From the NCBI GenBank assembly GCA_037190145.1, contig JBBCJU010000004.1, forward strand, positions 279,730 through 343,729: a DNA stretch of 64,000 bases. The letters are read 5' to 3'. This DNA is from 55-13 sp037190145 (GTDB taxonomy: Bacteria > Armatimonadota > Fimbriimonadia > Fimbriimonadales > Fimbriimonadaceae). Positions 35,301 through 43,320 of the stretch are shown here, one piece after another. Each line of letters begins with the position of its first letter. Position 1 is the stretch's first letter. Position numbers and translations under genes: made by a program. The notes under the pieces were generated by a model, which saw nothing but the letters and a program-made list of their open reading frames with translations, made no database searches and was not told the origin of the DNA.

Positions 35301-35345
35301 CCTCGACCGGGACGGGCGAGGAAACCATGGGCGGGACGCCCATGG
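35301..35345. repeat. Two hairpins sharing a GGGACG loop
   Basis: CCTCGACC-GGGACG-GGCGAGG (35301-35321) and CCATGGGC-GGGACG-CCCATGG (35325-35345). Stems differ but the centre is identical, as in REP-type repeat families. They lie between fabD and fabG. Confidence 0.75.
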
Positions 35346-35375
35346 TACTTGTCTTCACCTGCCACAATTGCTTTT

Positions 35376-36107
35376 ATGGGTTTTACCGATCAAGTCGTCA
35401 TCGTCACCGGAGCCAGTCGAGGCATCGGCAAAGAGATTGCTCGGGCATTTGCCAATGAAGGCGCTAAGGTGGCCTGTGTGGCGACCAGCGAAGCCGGTGG
35501 CCAGAAGACAGCAGACGAGATAGGAAGCGGAGCGAAGGGCTATGGATGCGATGTCAGCGACTCCGCGGCGGTAGATGCGCTTATTGAAGCAGTGGTTGCA
35601 GATCTGGGTACTCCAGCTGTTTTGGTAAACAACGCTGGGATCACAAAGGACACCTTGATTCTTCGAATGAAAGATGAAGACTGGGATCGGGTACTCCAAG
35701 TGAACCTGAAAGGAGCATTCAACACGATTCGCGCTGTGGCCAAGCCAATGATGAAGGCCCGTTACGGGCGCATTGTGAATGTCAGTAGCGTTATTGGGCT
35801 GCATGGCGGAGCAGGACAGGCCAACTATGCGGCCTCCAAGGCCGGTTTGATCGGTTTGACATTAGCGACAGCAAAGGAGTTGGGTTCGCGAAACATCACC
35901 TGTAATGCCATCGCTCCAGGATTTATTGAGACCGATATGACGGAAGACCTTCCGGCGGACTTCAAGGAGTATGTGGAGAAAACGGCTCCGGCAGGTCGGC
36001 TTGGGAAGCCTGAGGATATCGCGCCGGCGATCCTATTCTTGGCCTCGGGGAGTGCAGGCTATATCACGGGTCAGACTTTGACGGTGGATGGGGGATTGTT
36101 CCTGTAG
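35376..36107 (+). CDS. fabG: 3-oxoacyl-ACP reductase
   Basis: 243 aa from the ATG at 35376; an earlier in-frame start at 35349 adds nine residues not seen in the family. NADPH site TGASRGIGKEIA (about residues 12-23), NNAGITKDT, catalytic Ser/Tyr/Lys in NVSSVIGLHGGAGQANYAASKAG (in outline) and C-terminal SAGYITGQTLTVDGG. Classic FabG length. Its last 44 bases are overlapped on the other strand by a small gene. Confidence 0.96.
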   Translation: MGFTDQVVIVTGASRGIGKEIARAFANEGAKVACVATSEAGGQKTADEIGSGAKGYGCDVSDSAAVDALIEAVVADLGTPAVLVNNAGITKDTLILRMKDEDWDRVLQVNLKGAFNTIRAVAKPMMKARYGRIVNVSSVIGLHGGAGQANYAASKAGLIGLTLATAKELGSRNITCNAIAPGFIETDMTEDLPADFKEYVEKTAPAGRLGKPEDIAPAILFLASGSAGYITGQTLTVDGGLFL

Positions 36108-36252
36108 TCTTGCTTACTTGGGCAGAACGTATCCACAAATCTCTGGCCCGCATTTGATCCAATATTTTTAGCTTGTCGCCAAAAGGCAGTCTTGATAGCT
36201 TTTGGCGATAGGTCTTTTTCTCATTGTTAATCTGAACGATATCGAAAGTCAT
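36064..36252 (-). CDS. Small partner protein of the nucleotidyltransferase
   Basis: 62 aa: MTFDIVQINNEKKTYRQKLS at the start, then LPFGDKLKILDQMRARDLW. Short proteins with K-x2-YR-x2-L-x2-LP-x2-KL-x2-LD-x-(L/M)R are frequently found directly after nucleotidyltransferase genes of this type in other genomes (general recollection, not a search). It follows that gene by one base. The 3' end overlaps fabG by 44 bases on the opposite strand. Confidence 0.72.
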   Translation of the reverse strand: MTFDIVQINNEKKTYRQKLSRLPFGDKLKILDQMRARDLWIRSAQVSKTTGTIPHPPSKSDP

Positions 36253-36253
36253 C

Positions 36254-36772
36254 CTACACCTCAAAAGTGTGCTTGAAACTCTGCCACTGGGGCTGTAGAT
36301 CGAAGCGTTCCACAAGTTCTTCAAACTTTGAGCGATTGAACTGTGGGCTTTCGATAAACATTTGCAATCTGAGCTTGTCTTTCGGACGTCCTGTTTCCAG
36401 TGCAATAGCGGCCAGATGTTCGGCCGTTAGTAGACGAACGGGTGTGCCGCTAGCATCTGCTACTTCGGCTAAGTCTAAAGCATCTTCACCTAATTCGCCG
36501 GGAGGAGCGAGAAATTGTACAGGCCAACCTTCTACCATTACGTACTCACCCTCCATAACATGGCCCTTTTGTGAGAGAAAAGCAAAGATCGGACGAGGAT
36601 CGATAATTGACTTGTTTCTTTGGTCGTAAAGGCGGACAAATACATCCACATCCATTGTAGAGATAGGCTCAAGATAGTAAGTTGCGGCCACCGCTCCACC
36701 GAGGGCGTAGGTTTCTAGAACTCCTTCTTCCACCATTTCATTCAGGGTTTGGAGTACACCGGCAATGTTCAT
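36254..36772 (-). CDS. AbiEii-like nucleotidyltransferase
   Basis: 172 aa. YALGGAVAATYYLEP followed by TMDVDVFV matches the nucleotidyltransferase (DNA polymerase beta-like) signature, with the Gly-Gly pair and the metal-binding Asp pair. Downstream LTAEHLAAIALETGRPKDKLR is the helix that AbiEii/AbiGii-like proteins use near the active site. Such proteins can be toxins of type IV toxin-antitoxin systems, but the function here is unknown. It lies opposite to, and between, fabG and acpP. Confidence 0.82.
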   Translation of the reverse strand: MNIAGVLQTLNEMVEEGVLETYALGGAVAATYYLEPISTMDVDVFVRLYDQRNKSIIDPRPIFAFLSQKGHVMEGEYVMVEGWPVQFLAPPGELGEDALDLAEVADASGTPVRLLTAEHLAAIALETGRPKDKLRLQMFIESPQFNRSKFEELVERFDLQPQWQSFKHTFEV

Positions 36773-36888
36773 GCTATCCCTAAATCAAATCATACTTTGG
36801 AATCTATTGAGTAATAGCCCTAGGACGTGTGCAATGGATATTGTTAATTGGTCCCTAGCCAGTTATGTTTCGGGGTATTGTTCCAATC

Positions 36889-37128
36889 ATGTCAGCGGAC
36901 ACACTTGTACGAGTAAAGAAGGTCACCGTCGAAGAGTTAGGCGTGAAGGAAGAAGAGGTCGTAGAAACGGCATCGTTCACTGAAGACCTTGGCGCAGATT
37001 CCTTGGACGTAGTCGAGCTCGTCATGGCTTTTGAAGACGAGTTCGGAATCGATATTCCTGATGAGGAAGTCGGCGAGATCAAGACGGTTGGCGACGCCGT
37101 TACTTACATTTCCAAGAAGCAGGGATGA
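36889..37128 (+). CDS. acpP: Acyl carrier protein
   Basis: 79 aa from the ATG at 36889, with a modest upstream start excluded by length. The phosphopantetheine Ser is in DLGADSLDVVELVM (about residue 39). Very acidic, as expected. Coupled to fabF by an ATGA overlap at its end. The promoter region is not obvious within the 116 bases since the divergent nucleotidyltransferase start. Confidence 0.97.
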   Translation: MSADTLVRVKKVTVEELGVKEEEVVETASFTEDLGADSLDVVELVMAFEDEFGIDIPDEEVGEIKTVGDAVTYISKKQG

Positions 37129-38384
37129 GCGATAGACCCGTTCCATCAGGACGGGTTGTTATCACTGGCGTTGGGGCGGTAACTCCGCTCGGGACTGGGG
37201 TTGACAAGTTTTGGCCCCGTCTTTTGGCCGGTGAGAGCGCGGTTGATCGCATCACGCTCCTCGACCCAACCGATTACACCACCCGGATTGCCGCAGAAGT
37301 TAAGGACTTCAACGCGGAGGACTGGCTGGACAAGAAAGAAGCCCGGCGCATTGACCGGTTCATCGCGTTCGCCTGTGCTGCCGCACAGATGGCGATAGAT
37401 GATTGTGCGATCAAGTTGGATGACGAGCTCCGCGAAGAGTTTGGCGTTCTGATTGGATCTGGCATTGGAGGCCTCACATTTCTTGGCGAGCAGCACCGAC
37501 GACAGGTTGAAGGTGGTCCGAGCAAGGTATCTCCATTCCTTGTGCCTTACATGATTCCCGACATGGCTTCTGGCTATGTTTCGATCTTGCATGGCTTGAA
37601 AGGTCCCAATACCTGCGTGGTGACAGCGTGTTCGACCGGTGCGAATGCAATCGGTGACGCCTATCACATCATCAAGCGTGGCGATGCCGTTGCGATGTTG
37701 GCGGGTGGTACCGAAGCTCCTATCAATGAACTTGGGCTAGGTGGATTCTGTGCAGCACGCGCGATGACAACCCGCAACGATGATCCTCAGCATGCAAGCC
37801 GACCGTTTGATAAAGAACGCGACGGATTTGTGATTGGAGAGGGCGCCGCAGTCTTTGTCCTAGAAGACTATGACTTTGCTAAAAAGCGAGGCGCAAAGAT
37901 TTATGGCGAGGTGATTGGCTATGGAATGGCGGGTGATGCTTATCACATCACGCAGCCTGACCCAGAAGCTGATGGCGCATATCGTGCTCTGAGAATGGCT
38001 CTACGCACGGCGGGAATCACTCCTGACCAAATTGGTTATGTGAATGCTCACGGAACCTCGACCTATTACAACGACAAGGGTGAAACTTACGCGATTAAGC
38101 GTGCTTTTGGCGACCAAGCCTACAAGACGCCGGTAAGTTCTACCAAATCGATGATTGGTCATACCTTGGGTGCAGCCGGAGCGATTGAAGCTTTGATCTG
38201 TATCTTGGCGATGCGCGATGGTAAATTGCCGCCCACCATCAACTATGAAAACCCAGATCCAGAGTGCGATTTGGATTACATCCCCAATGTGGCAAGGGAC
38301 GCCAATGTGGAGATGGCAATGTCCAATAGCTATGGCTTTGGTGGCCATAACGTATCTCTGGTCTTGAAAAAAGCAGAAGCGTAA
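37125..38384 (+). CDS. fabF: 3-oxoacyl-ACP synthase II
   Basis: 419 aa condensing enzyme that extends acyl-ACP with malonyl-ACP. VVITGVGAVTPLGTG at the N-terminus, nucleophile Cys in TACSTGANAIG, catalytic His in NAHGTSTYYND and MIGHTLGAAGAIE. Overlaps the acpP stop (ATGA). A clear terminator follows. Confidence 0.97.
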   Translation: MSDRPVPSGRVVITGVGAVTPLGTGVDKFWPRLLAGESAVDRITLLDPTDYTTRIAAEVKDFNAEDWLDKKEARRIDRFIAFACAAAQMAIDDCAIKLDDELREEFGVLIGSGIGGLTFLGEQHRRQVEGGPSKVSPFLVPYMIPDMASGYVSILHGLKGPNTCVVTACSTGANAIGDAYHIIKRGDAVAMLAGGTEAPINELGLGGFCAARAMTTRNDDPQHASRPFDKERDGFVIGEGAAVFVLEDYDFAKKRGAKIYGEVIGYGMAGDAYHITQPDPEADGAYRALRMALRTAGITPDQIGYVNAHGTSTYYNDKGETYAIKRAFGDQAYKTPVSSTKSMIGHTLGAAGAIEALICILAMRDGKLPPTINYENPDPECDLDYIPNVARDANVEMAMSNSYGFGGHNVSLVLKKAEA

Positions 38385-38393
38385 AGACTGATC

Positions 38394-38428
38394 GGGCGGA
38401 TTGGTTTTGTAGAAAAACCGAGCCGCCC
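38394..38428 (+). terminator. Terminator of the fab cluster
   Basis: GGGCGG/CCGCCC outer stem with an inner GGTTTT/AAAACC helix, ten bases after the fabF stop. Confidence 0.8.
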
Positions 38429-38463
38429 ATTCTTATTTGGCTTAGCCCCCGTCTTTATAGCTA

Positions 38464-39339
38464 GTGGATTCTCTCGATTCCCTGATCCAATCTTTTTTGG
38501 ATAACCTTGCGGGTAAACGTTCTCCAGCGACTGTCCGGTCGTATGGGAGTGATTTGGCGCAACTCGCTCATCACTTGGATGGAGAGTTCAAGCTAGAGCC
38601 TAATGCGCTCCGAGGTTACCTGCGGACCTATGCTCCCAATGCGGTCACGCGGGCTCGCAAACTAAGCACATTGAGAACGTTTGTGAAGTATCTGCGACGA
38701 ATTGGAAAATTGAGCACAGATCCGACCGAAAGCCTAGATGCTCCTATTCGAAGACGATCACTTCCCAAGGCGCTGAACAAGGGACAGGTAACGGATATTC
38801 TTGATCAGGATGTCGCCGACACAAAGGGTGCTCTGAGAGATAGGGCTATGCTGGAGCTTCTCTATGGGGCAGGTTTGCGCGTTTCGGAAGTCGCGGGGGC
38901 AAACGTACAAGACCTCGATCTAGCAGAGCAGACCATTCGCGTCCTGGGAAAGGGGAGCAAAGAGCGAATCACATTCTTTGGGTCGACTTGTAGTGCGGCG
39001 ATCAAAGATTATATGGCGAGTGAACGGGTTGAACCGAAAGAAGGACAACCTCTTTTTACTACGGAAAAAGGCAAGAGGATTAGCACCGACGCCATTCGGA
39101 AAATAGTAAAGAAATGGGCGCTTTTGGCGGGATTACCGCTGGAAGTTTCGCCACATACATTGAGACACTCCTTTGCAACTCATCTGCTAGACAATGGGGC
39201 AGACTTAAAAACGGTTCAGCAGTTGTTGGGGCATGAATCTTTAGCTACAACACAAATCTACACACACGTGAGTGTGGATAGATTGCGGCAAGCGGTAGAC
39301 AAGGCCCATCCTCGGGCAAAGTCAAACTCCTCGGAATAG
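38464..39339 (+). CDS. Xer-type tyrosine recombinase
   Basis: 291 aa from a GTG. N-terminal SAM-like domain (SFLDNLAGKRSPATVRSYGSD in outline) and a C-terminal catalytic domain: Arg in GAGLRVSE, Lys in GKGSKER, HTLRHSFATHLLDNGADLK with His/Arg, His in LLGHES and Tyr in TTQIYTHV. Likely XerC or XerD, resolving chromosome dimers at dif; which of the two cannot be told. No integrase-type neighbours or att site are seen, so it looks like a housekeeping gene. Confidence 0.94.
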   Translation: MDSLDSLIQSFLDNLAGKRSPATVRSYGSDLAQLAHHLDGEFKLEPNALRGYLRTYAPNAVTRARKLSTLRTFVKYLRRIGKLSTDPTESLDAPIRRRSLPKALNKGQVTDILDQDVADTKGALRDRAMLELLYGAGLRVSEVAGANVQDLDLAEQTIRVLGKGSKERITFFGSTCSAAIKDYMASERVEPKEGQPLFTTEKGKRISTDAIRKIVKKWALLAGLPLEVSPHTLRHSFATHLLDNGADLKTVQQLLGHESLATTQIYTHVSVDRLRQAVDKAHPRAKSNSSE

Positions 39340-39520
39340 ACAAAAGGGAATCTTAAGCTCATTGGCACCGTTCTTGCCTACGCTATATTGGGCGCACTTT
39401 AAAGAGTTTTAACCAAAGAGTGTTCTCTACCGACTAGAATGACTCTTCTCTCTAGAATCTTGGATTTTATTTGAGAGATGTTGTGTAATCTAACTAGGGG
39501 ATGGGCGATAGCCATTTAAG
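39340..39520. other. 181-base gap without a gene
   Basis: Between the Xer gene and the degenerate receiver gene. AT-rich; no clear hairpin or operator. It may hold the promoter of the downstream gene. Confidence 0.5.
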
Positions 39521-39886
39521 ATGAAGTTTTTGCTTATTACAAAGGATCCTGAGGTTATACAGGCGGCTCAGGAAGGATTTCATCCGAGCGATGTGACCAA
39601 GGTTTATGAAGATTGGAGCGATGCTCTAGAGGAAGCTGAAGGGGCAGACATGATCTTTGTGGACTTGTTGGCAACGCTTTTGGAGCCACATAAGATCGCA
39701 GGATATGAAGCCTTTGCCTATGCAAAGATGGATCACCCGACGGCCGCGAAGGTTCCTTTAGTGTTGATCTCGCCGCCAGAGAATTACGAGCTCGACTTTA
39801 TGGCGGGTTGGCCGGACTTTGTCTTTGGGCACGTCCGTAGACCAGTTGATTACCGAATCTTCCGCCGAGCATCCACTTGGATCTAG
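39521..39886 (+). CDS. Degenerate receiver-domain protein
   Basis: 121 aa. KFLLITKDPEVIQAA, then ADMIFVDLLATLLEP and KVPLVLISPPENYELDF and a final RRPVDYRIFRRA follow the beta-alpha order of response-regulator receivers, with the phosphoacceptor Asp possibly kept in FVDLL. The acidic pair at the start is replaced by KDPE, and the conserved Lys region reads VRRPVD. So it is probably a pseudo-receiver that does not take part in normal phosphotransfer. A strong terminator follows. Confidence 0.65.
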   Translation: MKFLLITKDPEVIQAAQEGFHPSDVTKVYEDWSDALEEAEGADMIFVDLLATLLEPHKIAGYEAFAYAKMDHPTAAKVPLVLISPPENYELDFMAGWPDFVFGHVRRPVDYRIFRRASTWI

Positions 39887-39907
39887 GTTAATCCTAAAAA
39901 GTTTCGT

Positions 39908-39943
39908 GAGGTAGAAGAGTTAAAGTTCTTCTACCTCTTTTTG
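39908..39943. terminator. Bidirectional terminator
   Basis: GAGGTAGAAG/CTTCTACCTC 10-bp stem followed by T5 on the plus strand; the minus-strand side has a short A-rich tract. Serves the receiver gene and purA. Confidence 0.88.
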
Positions 39944-39944
39944 C

Positions 39945-41237
39945 TTATTCTCCCCAGATGAGGTCGGGGCGAACGATGATTGTTTCATCTCGATCCGGGC
40001 CAACGCTCAAGATTGCGGGAGGGGTCCCGGTGAACTCTTCCACGAAGTCTAGATAGGCTCTAGCCTCTGCGGGAAGGTCTTCTAGCTTGCGACACTTGCG
40101 CAGATCGCCTTTCCAACCTGGCATCTCTTTGTAGATCGGCTCAACTCGCTCAAACTCGAAGGTATTGGCGGGTACATAGTCAATCTCTTTTCCATCGAGC
40201 TTGTATCCGACGGCAACTTTAACCGTCTCGAAGTCGCTCAAGATGTCAAGTCGCGTTACAACTAAGCCACTCAAGGAATTGAGTCGGCAAGAGTGCTTTA
40301 GCATGACCAAGTCTAACCACCCGCATCGACGTCCTCGACCCGTGGTAGTGCCGTACTCCTTACCGTGTTGGCGAATCCATTCGCCAACATCGTCCAGGAG
40401 TTCGGTTGGGAAGGGACCGGCTCCAACTCGGGTTGTGTAAGCCTTGCAAACTCCGAGAACCGAATTGATCATACGAGGGCCAACTCCAGTTCCAACCGCG
40501 GCTCCACCGGCTGTGGGGTGGCTGGATGTAACGTATGGATAGGTACCCGAATCAAGGTCTAGGAACGTGCCTTGAGCACCTTCGAACAAGACTCGATCGC
40601 CATTGTAGACCGCTTCCTGAACAATTGGGTCAGTGTCTTTAACATATGGTCGAAGCCGTTCTGCGTAGCCTTGGTATTCGGCAAGAATAGCATCGTAGTC
40701 GAGTGCTTCTTTGCCAAACATGGCCAGCATTCGATTCTTAACTTGAACAACCTCTGCGAACCTCTTTGCAAATACTTCAGGGTTCACGAACTCGCCCATT
40801 CGAATCCCGATTCGGGCAACTTTATCCTGATAAGCAGGGCCGATGCCACGACTGGTGGTGCCAATTGGATTAGAGCCACGGGCTTCTTCTTCCAGCGAAT
40901 CTAACATTCGATGGTAGGGGAAGACGACATGAGCGGCGCTGGAAATATAGAGTGTTCCCAAGTCGCTTTTTTGTGCCTTAGTCCGATCCAGCTCTTCTAA
41001 GAGCCCTTTTGGACAAACGACCATTCCTGCTCCAACGATGGCCGTTGTTTCAGGATGAAGAATTCCGGCGGGAATAAGGTGAAATTTAAACTCTTGTCCA
41101 CCGGTGATAACCGTGTGGCCTGCGTTGTTTCCGCCTGCATAGCGAACAACGAGCTTAGATTCCCCTCCGAGCACGTCGACGAGCTTGCCTTTCGCTTCGT
41201 CGCCCCATTGCGCACCTACGATAACTAGAGTTGGCAT
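39945..41237 (-). CDS. purA: Adenylosuccinate synthase
   Basis: Converts IMP and aspartate with GTP to adenylosuccinate in AMP synthesis. 430 aa from the ATG at 41237, preceded by GAGGAG; the longer frame to 41282 is untypical. N-terminal P-loop VGAQWGDEAKGKLVD, NAGHTV, GTTSRGIGPAYQDKV and TTTGRGRRCGW. Alone in its transcription unit with an unusual hairpin in the leader. Confidence 0.96.
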   Translation of the reverse strand: MPTLVIVGAQWGDEAKGKLVDVLGGESKLVVRYAGGNNAGHTVITGGQEFKFHLIPAGILHPETTAIVGAGMVVCPKGLLEELDRTKAQKSDLGTLYISSAAHVVFPYHRMLDSLEEEARGSNPIGTTSRGIGPAYQDKVARIGIRMGEFVNPEVFAKRFAEVVQVKNRMLAMFGKEALDYDAILAEYQGYAERLRPYVKDTDPIVQEAVYNGDRVLFEGAQGTFLDLDSGTYPYVTSSHPTAGGAAVGTGVGPRMINSVLGVCKAYTTRVGAGPFPTELLDDVGEWIRQHGKEYGTTTGRGRRCGWLDLVMLKHSCRLNSLSGLVVTRLDILSDFETVKVAVGYKLDGKEIDYVPANTFEFERVEPIYKEMPGWKGDLRKCRKLEDLPAEARAYLDFVEEFTGTPPAILSVGPDRDETIIVRPDLIWGE

Positions 41238-41266
41238 TCTTTGGTATCTCCTCATGTGCCGGGCAT

Positions 41267-41304
41267 AAAAAAGCCGGCGCATCCAAAGTCGAGGATCCGC
41301 CGGC
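41267..41304 (-). promoter_or_regulatory. Terminator-like hairpin in the purA leader (possible attenuator)
   Basis: On the minus strand GCCGGCG-G-ATCC, an 8-base loop, GGAT-G-CGCCGGC and then T6, about 30 bases before the purA ATG. No minus-strand gene lies upstream that it could terminate, since the neighbour on that side is on the plus strand. This fits an attenuator of purA. Confidence 0.6.
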
Positions 41305-41382
41305 CGTTTGGGCCCATGAGCCTTATCTCAACCAACCTATTTTACACGAATACTAGGAATAGACCTATTGAGGTGCCTAAGA

Positions 41383-41391
41383 TGCTATACT
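41383..41391 (+). promoter_or_regulatory. Extended -10 promoter of tRNA-Ser
   Basis: TGCTATACT, an extended -10 box (TG-n-TATACT), 15 bases before the tRNA 5' end. A good -35 box at 17-bp spacing is not seen. Confidence 0.55.
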
Positions 41392-41405
41392 CTTCCGTTA
41401 GCAGC

Positions 41406-41497
41406 GGAGAGATGGCTGAGTGGACGAAAGCGCCCGCCTGCTAAGTGGGTAAGGGGCTAATACCTCTTCTCGGGTTCGAATCCCGATCTCTCCGCCA
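41406..41497 (+). tRNA. tRNA-Ser(GCT)
   Basis: Acceptor arms GGAGAGA and TCTCTCC pair, with D-arm GGCTGAGTGG, anticodon GCT at 41440-41442 in loop CTGCTAA, a long variable arm typical of serine tRNAs, T-loop GGTTCGAATCC and encoded CCA at 41495-41497. Confidence 0.97.
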
Positions 41498-41562
41498 GAA
41501 GTTTTGCCTTGTCGACCCGTCTCAATAATGAGGCAATGCCAGCCGAATATGGAATATTGGCA

Positions 41563-42579
41563 ATGATGAGACGCTTGTTCACCCCGGTGCTTTTGCTGAT
41601 CGCCGCTATGGCGCATGGGCAAAGCCTTGACCAGTACCTTGCTTTACGAAAGCAGCATAAGGTCACGCAAGCGGTTGGGGTTCCCGCTTTGGAAACTCTG
41701 CTTGGAACGAGAGTCGTTGAAGTTCAGGGCAAGGTTAAGGGCGTTTTTGAAGTTCAAGACAAAGTAGCTTTGATGCTTGAGCGTACCGATGGTGGCACGG
41801 AGATCATTGACGCGAACTCTGCTCCAGATTGGCTAAAAGGAAACGAAGTATCAGCCCGACTGCTTGTTCGAGCAAGCCGACTACATGAAACGGCCCAGTT
41901 GCGATGCGTCTTGATAGGGGCTGCTCCTGAAGCTTCTATTCGCAGAATTGAGATAGATGCAGAGCAAAAAGCCGCTGCTCGAAGAAGGTTGGAAGGGTCC
42001 AAGTCTTCTCGCGCAGCAACCACACCACGCAACAATAACCCACTATCTGGCCCTATTGGTAGAGGTGGGACAAAGTCCACTAAAGCATGGTCTTTACCTG
42101 CGCACGAGGTAACTCCAATTTATGCGGGATTTATCAAAGGGCGAAACAAGAGCCTGACTGATGGGCAAGCCTATAAGATTGCAGAAGGGATTGTTGGCTT
42201 TAGTCTGAAATATGGGGTCGATGCCCGCCTTATCATGGCGATGGTTTTGGTGGAGAGTGGATTTAATCCATCGGCCACTAGCCGAGCCGGAGCTATGGGA
42301 CTTGGCCAACTGATGCCCGGTACTGCCGCAGGAATGGGAGTAGGTAATCCTTACGACACGACAGAGAATCTCTACGCCTGTGTTAGGATCGTTCGCGGGC
42401 ACTTGGACAAGTATAAGAAGCAGACCGGCGACCCCTATGAAGGGTTGATTCTTGCTTTAGCTGCCTATAATGCAGGCAGCGGAAATGTCCGTCGCCACGG
42501 TGGAGTGCCGCCCTTTAAGGAAACTCAGCGATACATTCAAAAAGTGATCGGCTGGTACAAATCTTTAAGCGGCACGTAA
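41563..42579 (+). CDS. Lytic transglycosylase with SLT domain
   Basis: 338 aa from the ATG at 41563 that opens a signal peptide (RRLFTPVLLLIAAMAHGQ). An N-terminal region of 100-190 residues, with beta-rich parts (VVEVQGKVKGVFEVQDKV), and a basic linker is followed by a C-terminal SLT/MltE-like domain: GVDARLIMAMVLVESGFNPSATS with the catalytic Glu, GAMGLGQLMPGTA, NPYDTTENLYA and LAAYNAGSGNVRRHGGVPPF. It cleaves peptidoglycan in the periplasm. The gene follows tRNA-Ser on the same strand. Confidence 0.93.
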   Translation: MMRRLFTPVLLLIAAMAHGQSLDQYLALRKQHKVTQAVGVPALETLLGTRVVEVQGKVKGVFEVQDKVALMLERTDGGTEIIDANSAPDWLKGNEVSARLLVRASRLHETAQLRCVLIGAAPEASIRRIEIDAEQKAAARRRLEGSKSSRAATTPRNNNPLSGPIGRGGTKSTKAWSLPAHEVTPIYAGFIKGRNKSLTDGQAYKIAEGIVGFSLKYGVDARLIMAMVLVESGFNPSATSRAGAMGLGQLMPGTAAGMGVGNPYDTTENLYACVRIVRGHLDKYKKQTGDPYEGLILALAAYNAGSGNVRRHGGVPPFKETQRYIQKVIGWYKSLSGT

Positions 42580-42585
42580 GCGTTT

Positions 42586-43320
42586 CTACGATGGACGAGC
42601 GTAAACGACCGCTCGTGATTCTCTTTCCTGGATGAGGTGTTCCGTGGTTTCGGGTGGGATTGCGAAGTCAAATCCGCGATCTGTACATGCCCGAGCTGGA
42701 TCCTGCTGATAGGCAACCTTGAATACCGGATCGGTTGCTAAAAGGCCAGCAACCAGAGCACCTTGCCACTCTCTAAGTTCCTCAATCATCGCATCCATTT
42801 CCGCCGATTTGGGGAATCCAAGATCAACCGCTCTAAGGTAAGCCTTTACAGCCTCCCCACAGAGTCCAAGGCTTTGGTAAGCCCCGGCCAAGAGCGAATG
42901 ATATCCTGGCTCATAAGGATTGAGTTCGATGAGTTTCTTTAAAGTCAGCAAAAGTTCGTCACACTGACTTGCTTGCCATTGTGCTTTTGCCAAGATCTCA
43001 AGAGCGCCGACGTGGGATGGGTCGCTTTTTAACGTTTGCTTAGCGATCTCAATCGCCGCATTCGCGTTGCCAGATACCAATTCCACTTCAGCGTATGTCA
43101 TAGATTTGCGTCCGCTGCTAGAGCGGGCGTTAAGTTTCCTGATTCCTACCTTGTCGATAGGTCCATTTGGTTTGCTCCCCATTTTTGAACCTCTTCGGCA
43201 CAGTTCTTGCAGGCCGATTTGTTTCGCGCTATCCGGTTCGCAGTAACCACTGTATCGCGTCTTTTGGCCACGCGACACGCGCAAATCTACCGGTCGCTTG
43301 GTTTTAGGCTGTAAGAGCAT
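42586..43320 (-). CDS. Tetratricopeptide-repeat protein
   Basis: 244 aa from the ATG at 43320 with GAGG six bases upstream. A basic N-terminus is followed by about three TPRs (VELVSGNANAAIEIAKQTL, VGALEILAKAQWQASQ, GYHSLLAGAYQSLGLCGEAVKAYLRAV). No signal peptide. It overlaps the GAF-sensor gene by 17 bases and is likely co-transcribed, hinting at a scaffold in the same signalling pathway. Confidence 0.82.
   Translation of the reverse strand: MLLQPKTKRPVDLRVSRGQKTRYSGYCEPDSAKQIGLQELCRRGSKMGSKPNGPIDKVGIRKLNARSSSGRKSMTYAEVELVSGNANAAIEIAKQTLKSDPSHVGALEILAKAQWQASQCDELLLTLKKLIELNPYEPGYHSLLAGAYQSLGLCGEAVKAYLRAVDLGFPKSAEMDAMIEELREWQGALVAGLLATDPVFKVAYQQDPARACTDRGFDFAIPPETTEHLIQERESRAVVYARPS

Noticed and set aside
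41398..41622. Minus-strand ORF containing GGEIGIRTREEVLAPYPLSRRAL
   Set aside because: Antisense of tRNA-Ser; same kind of artefact.
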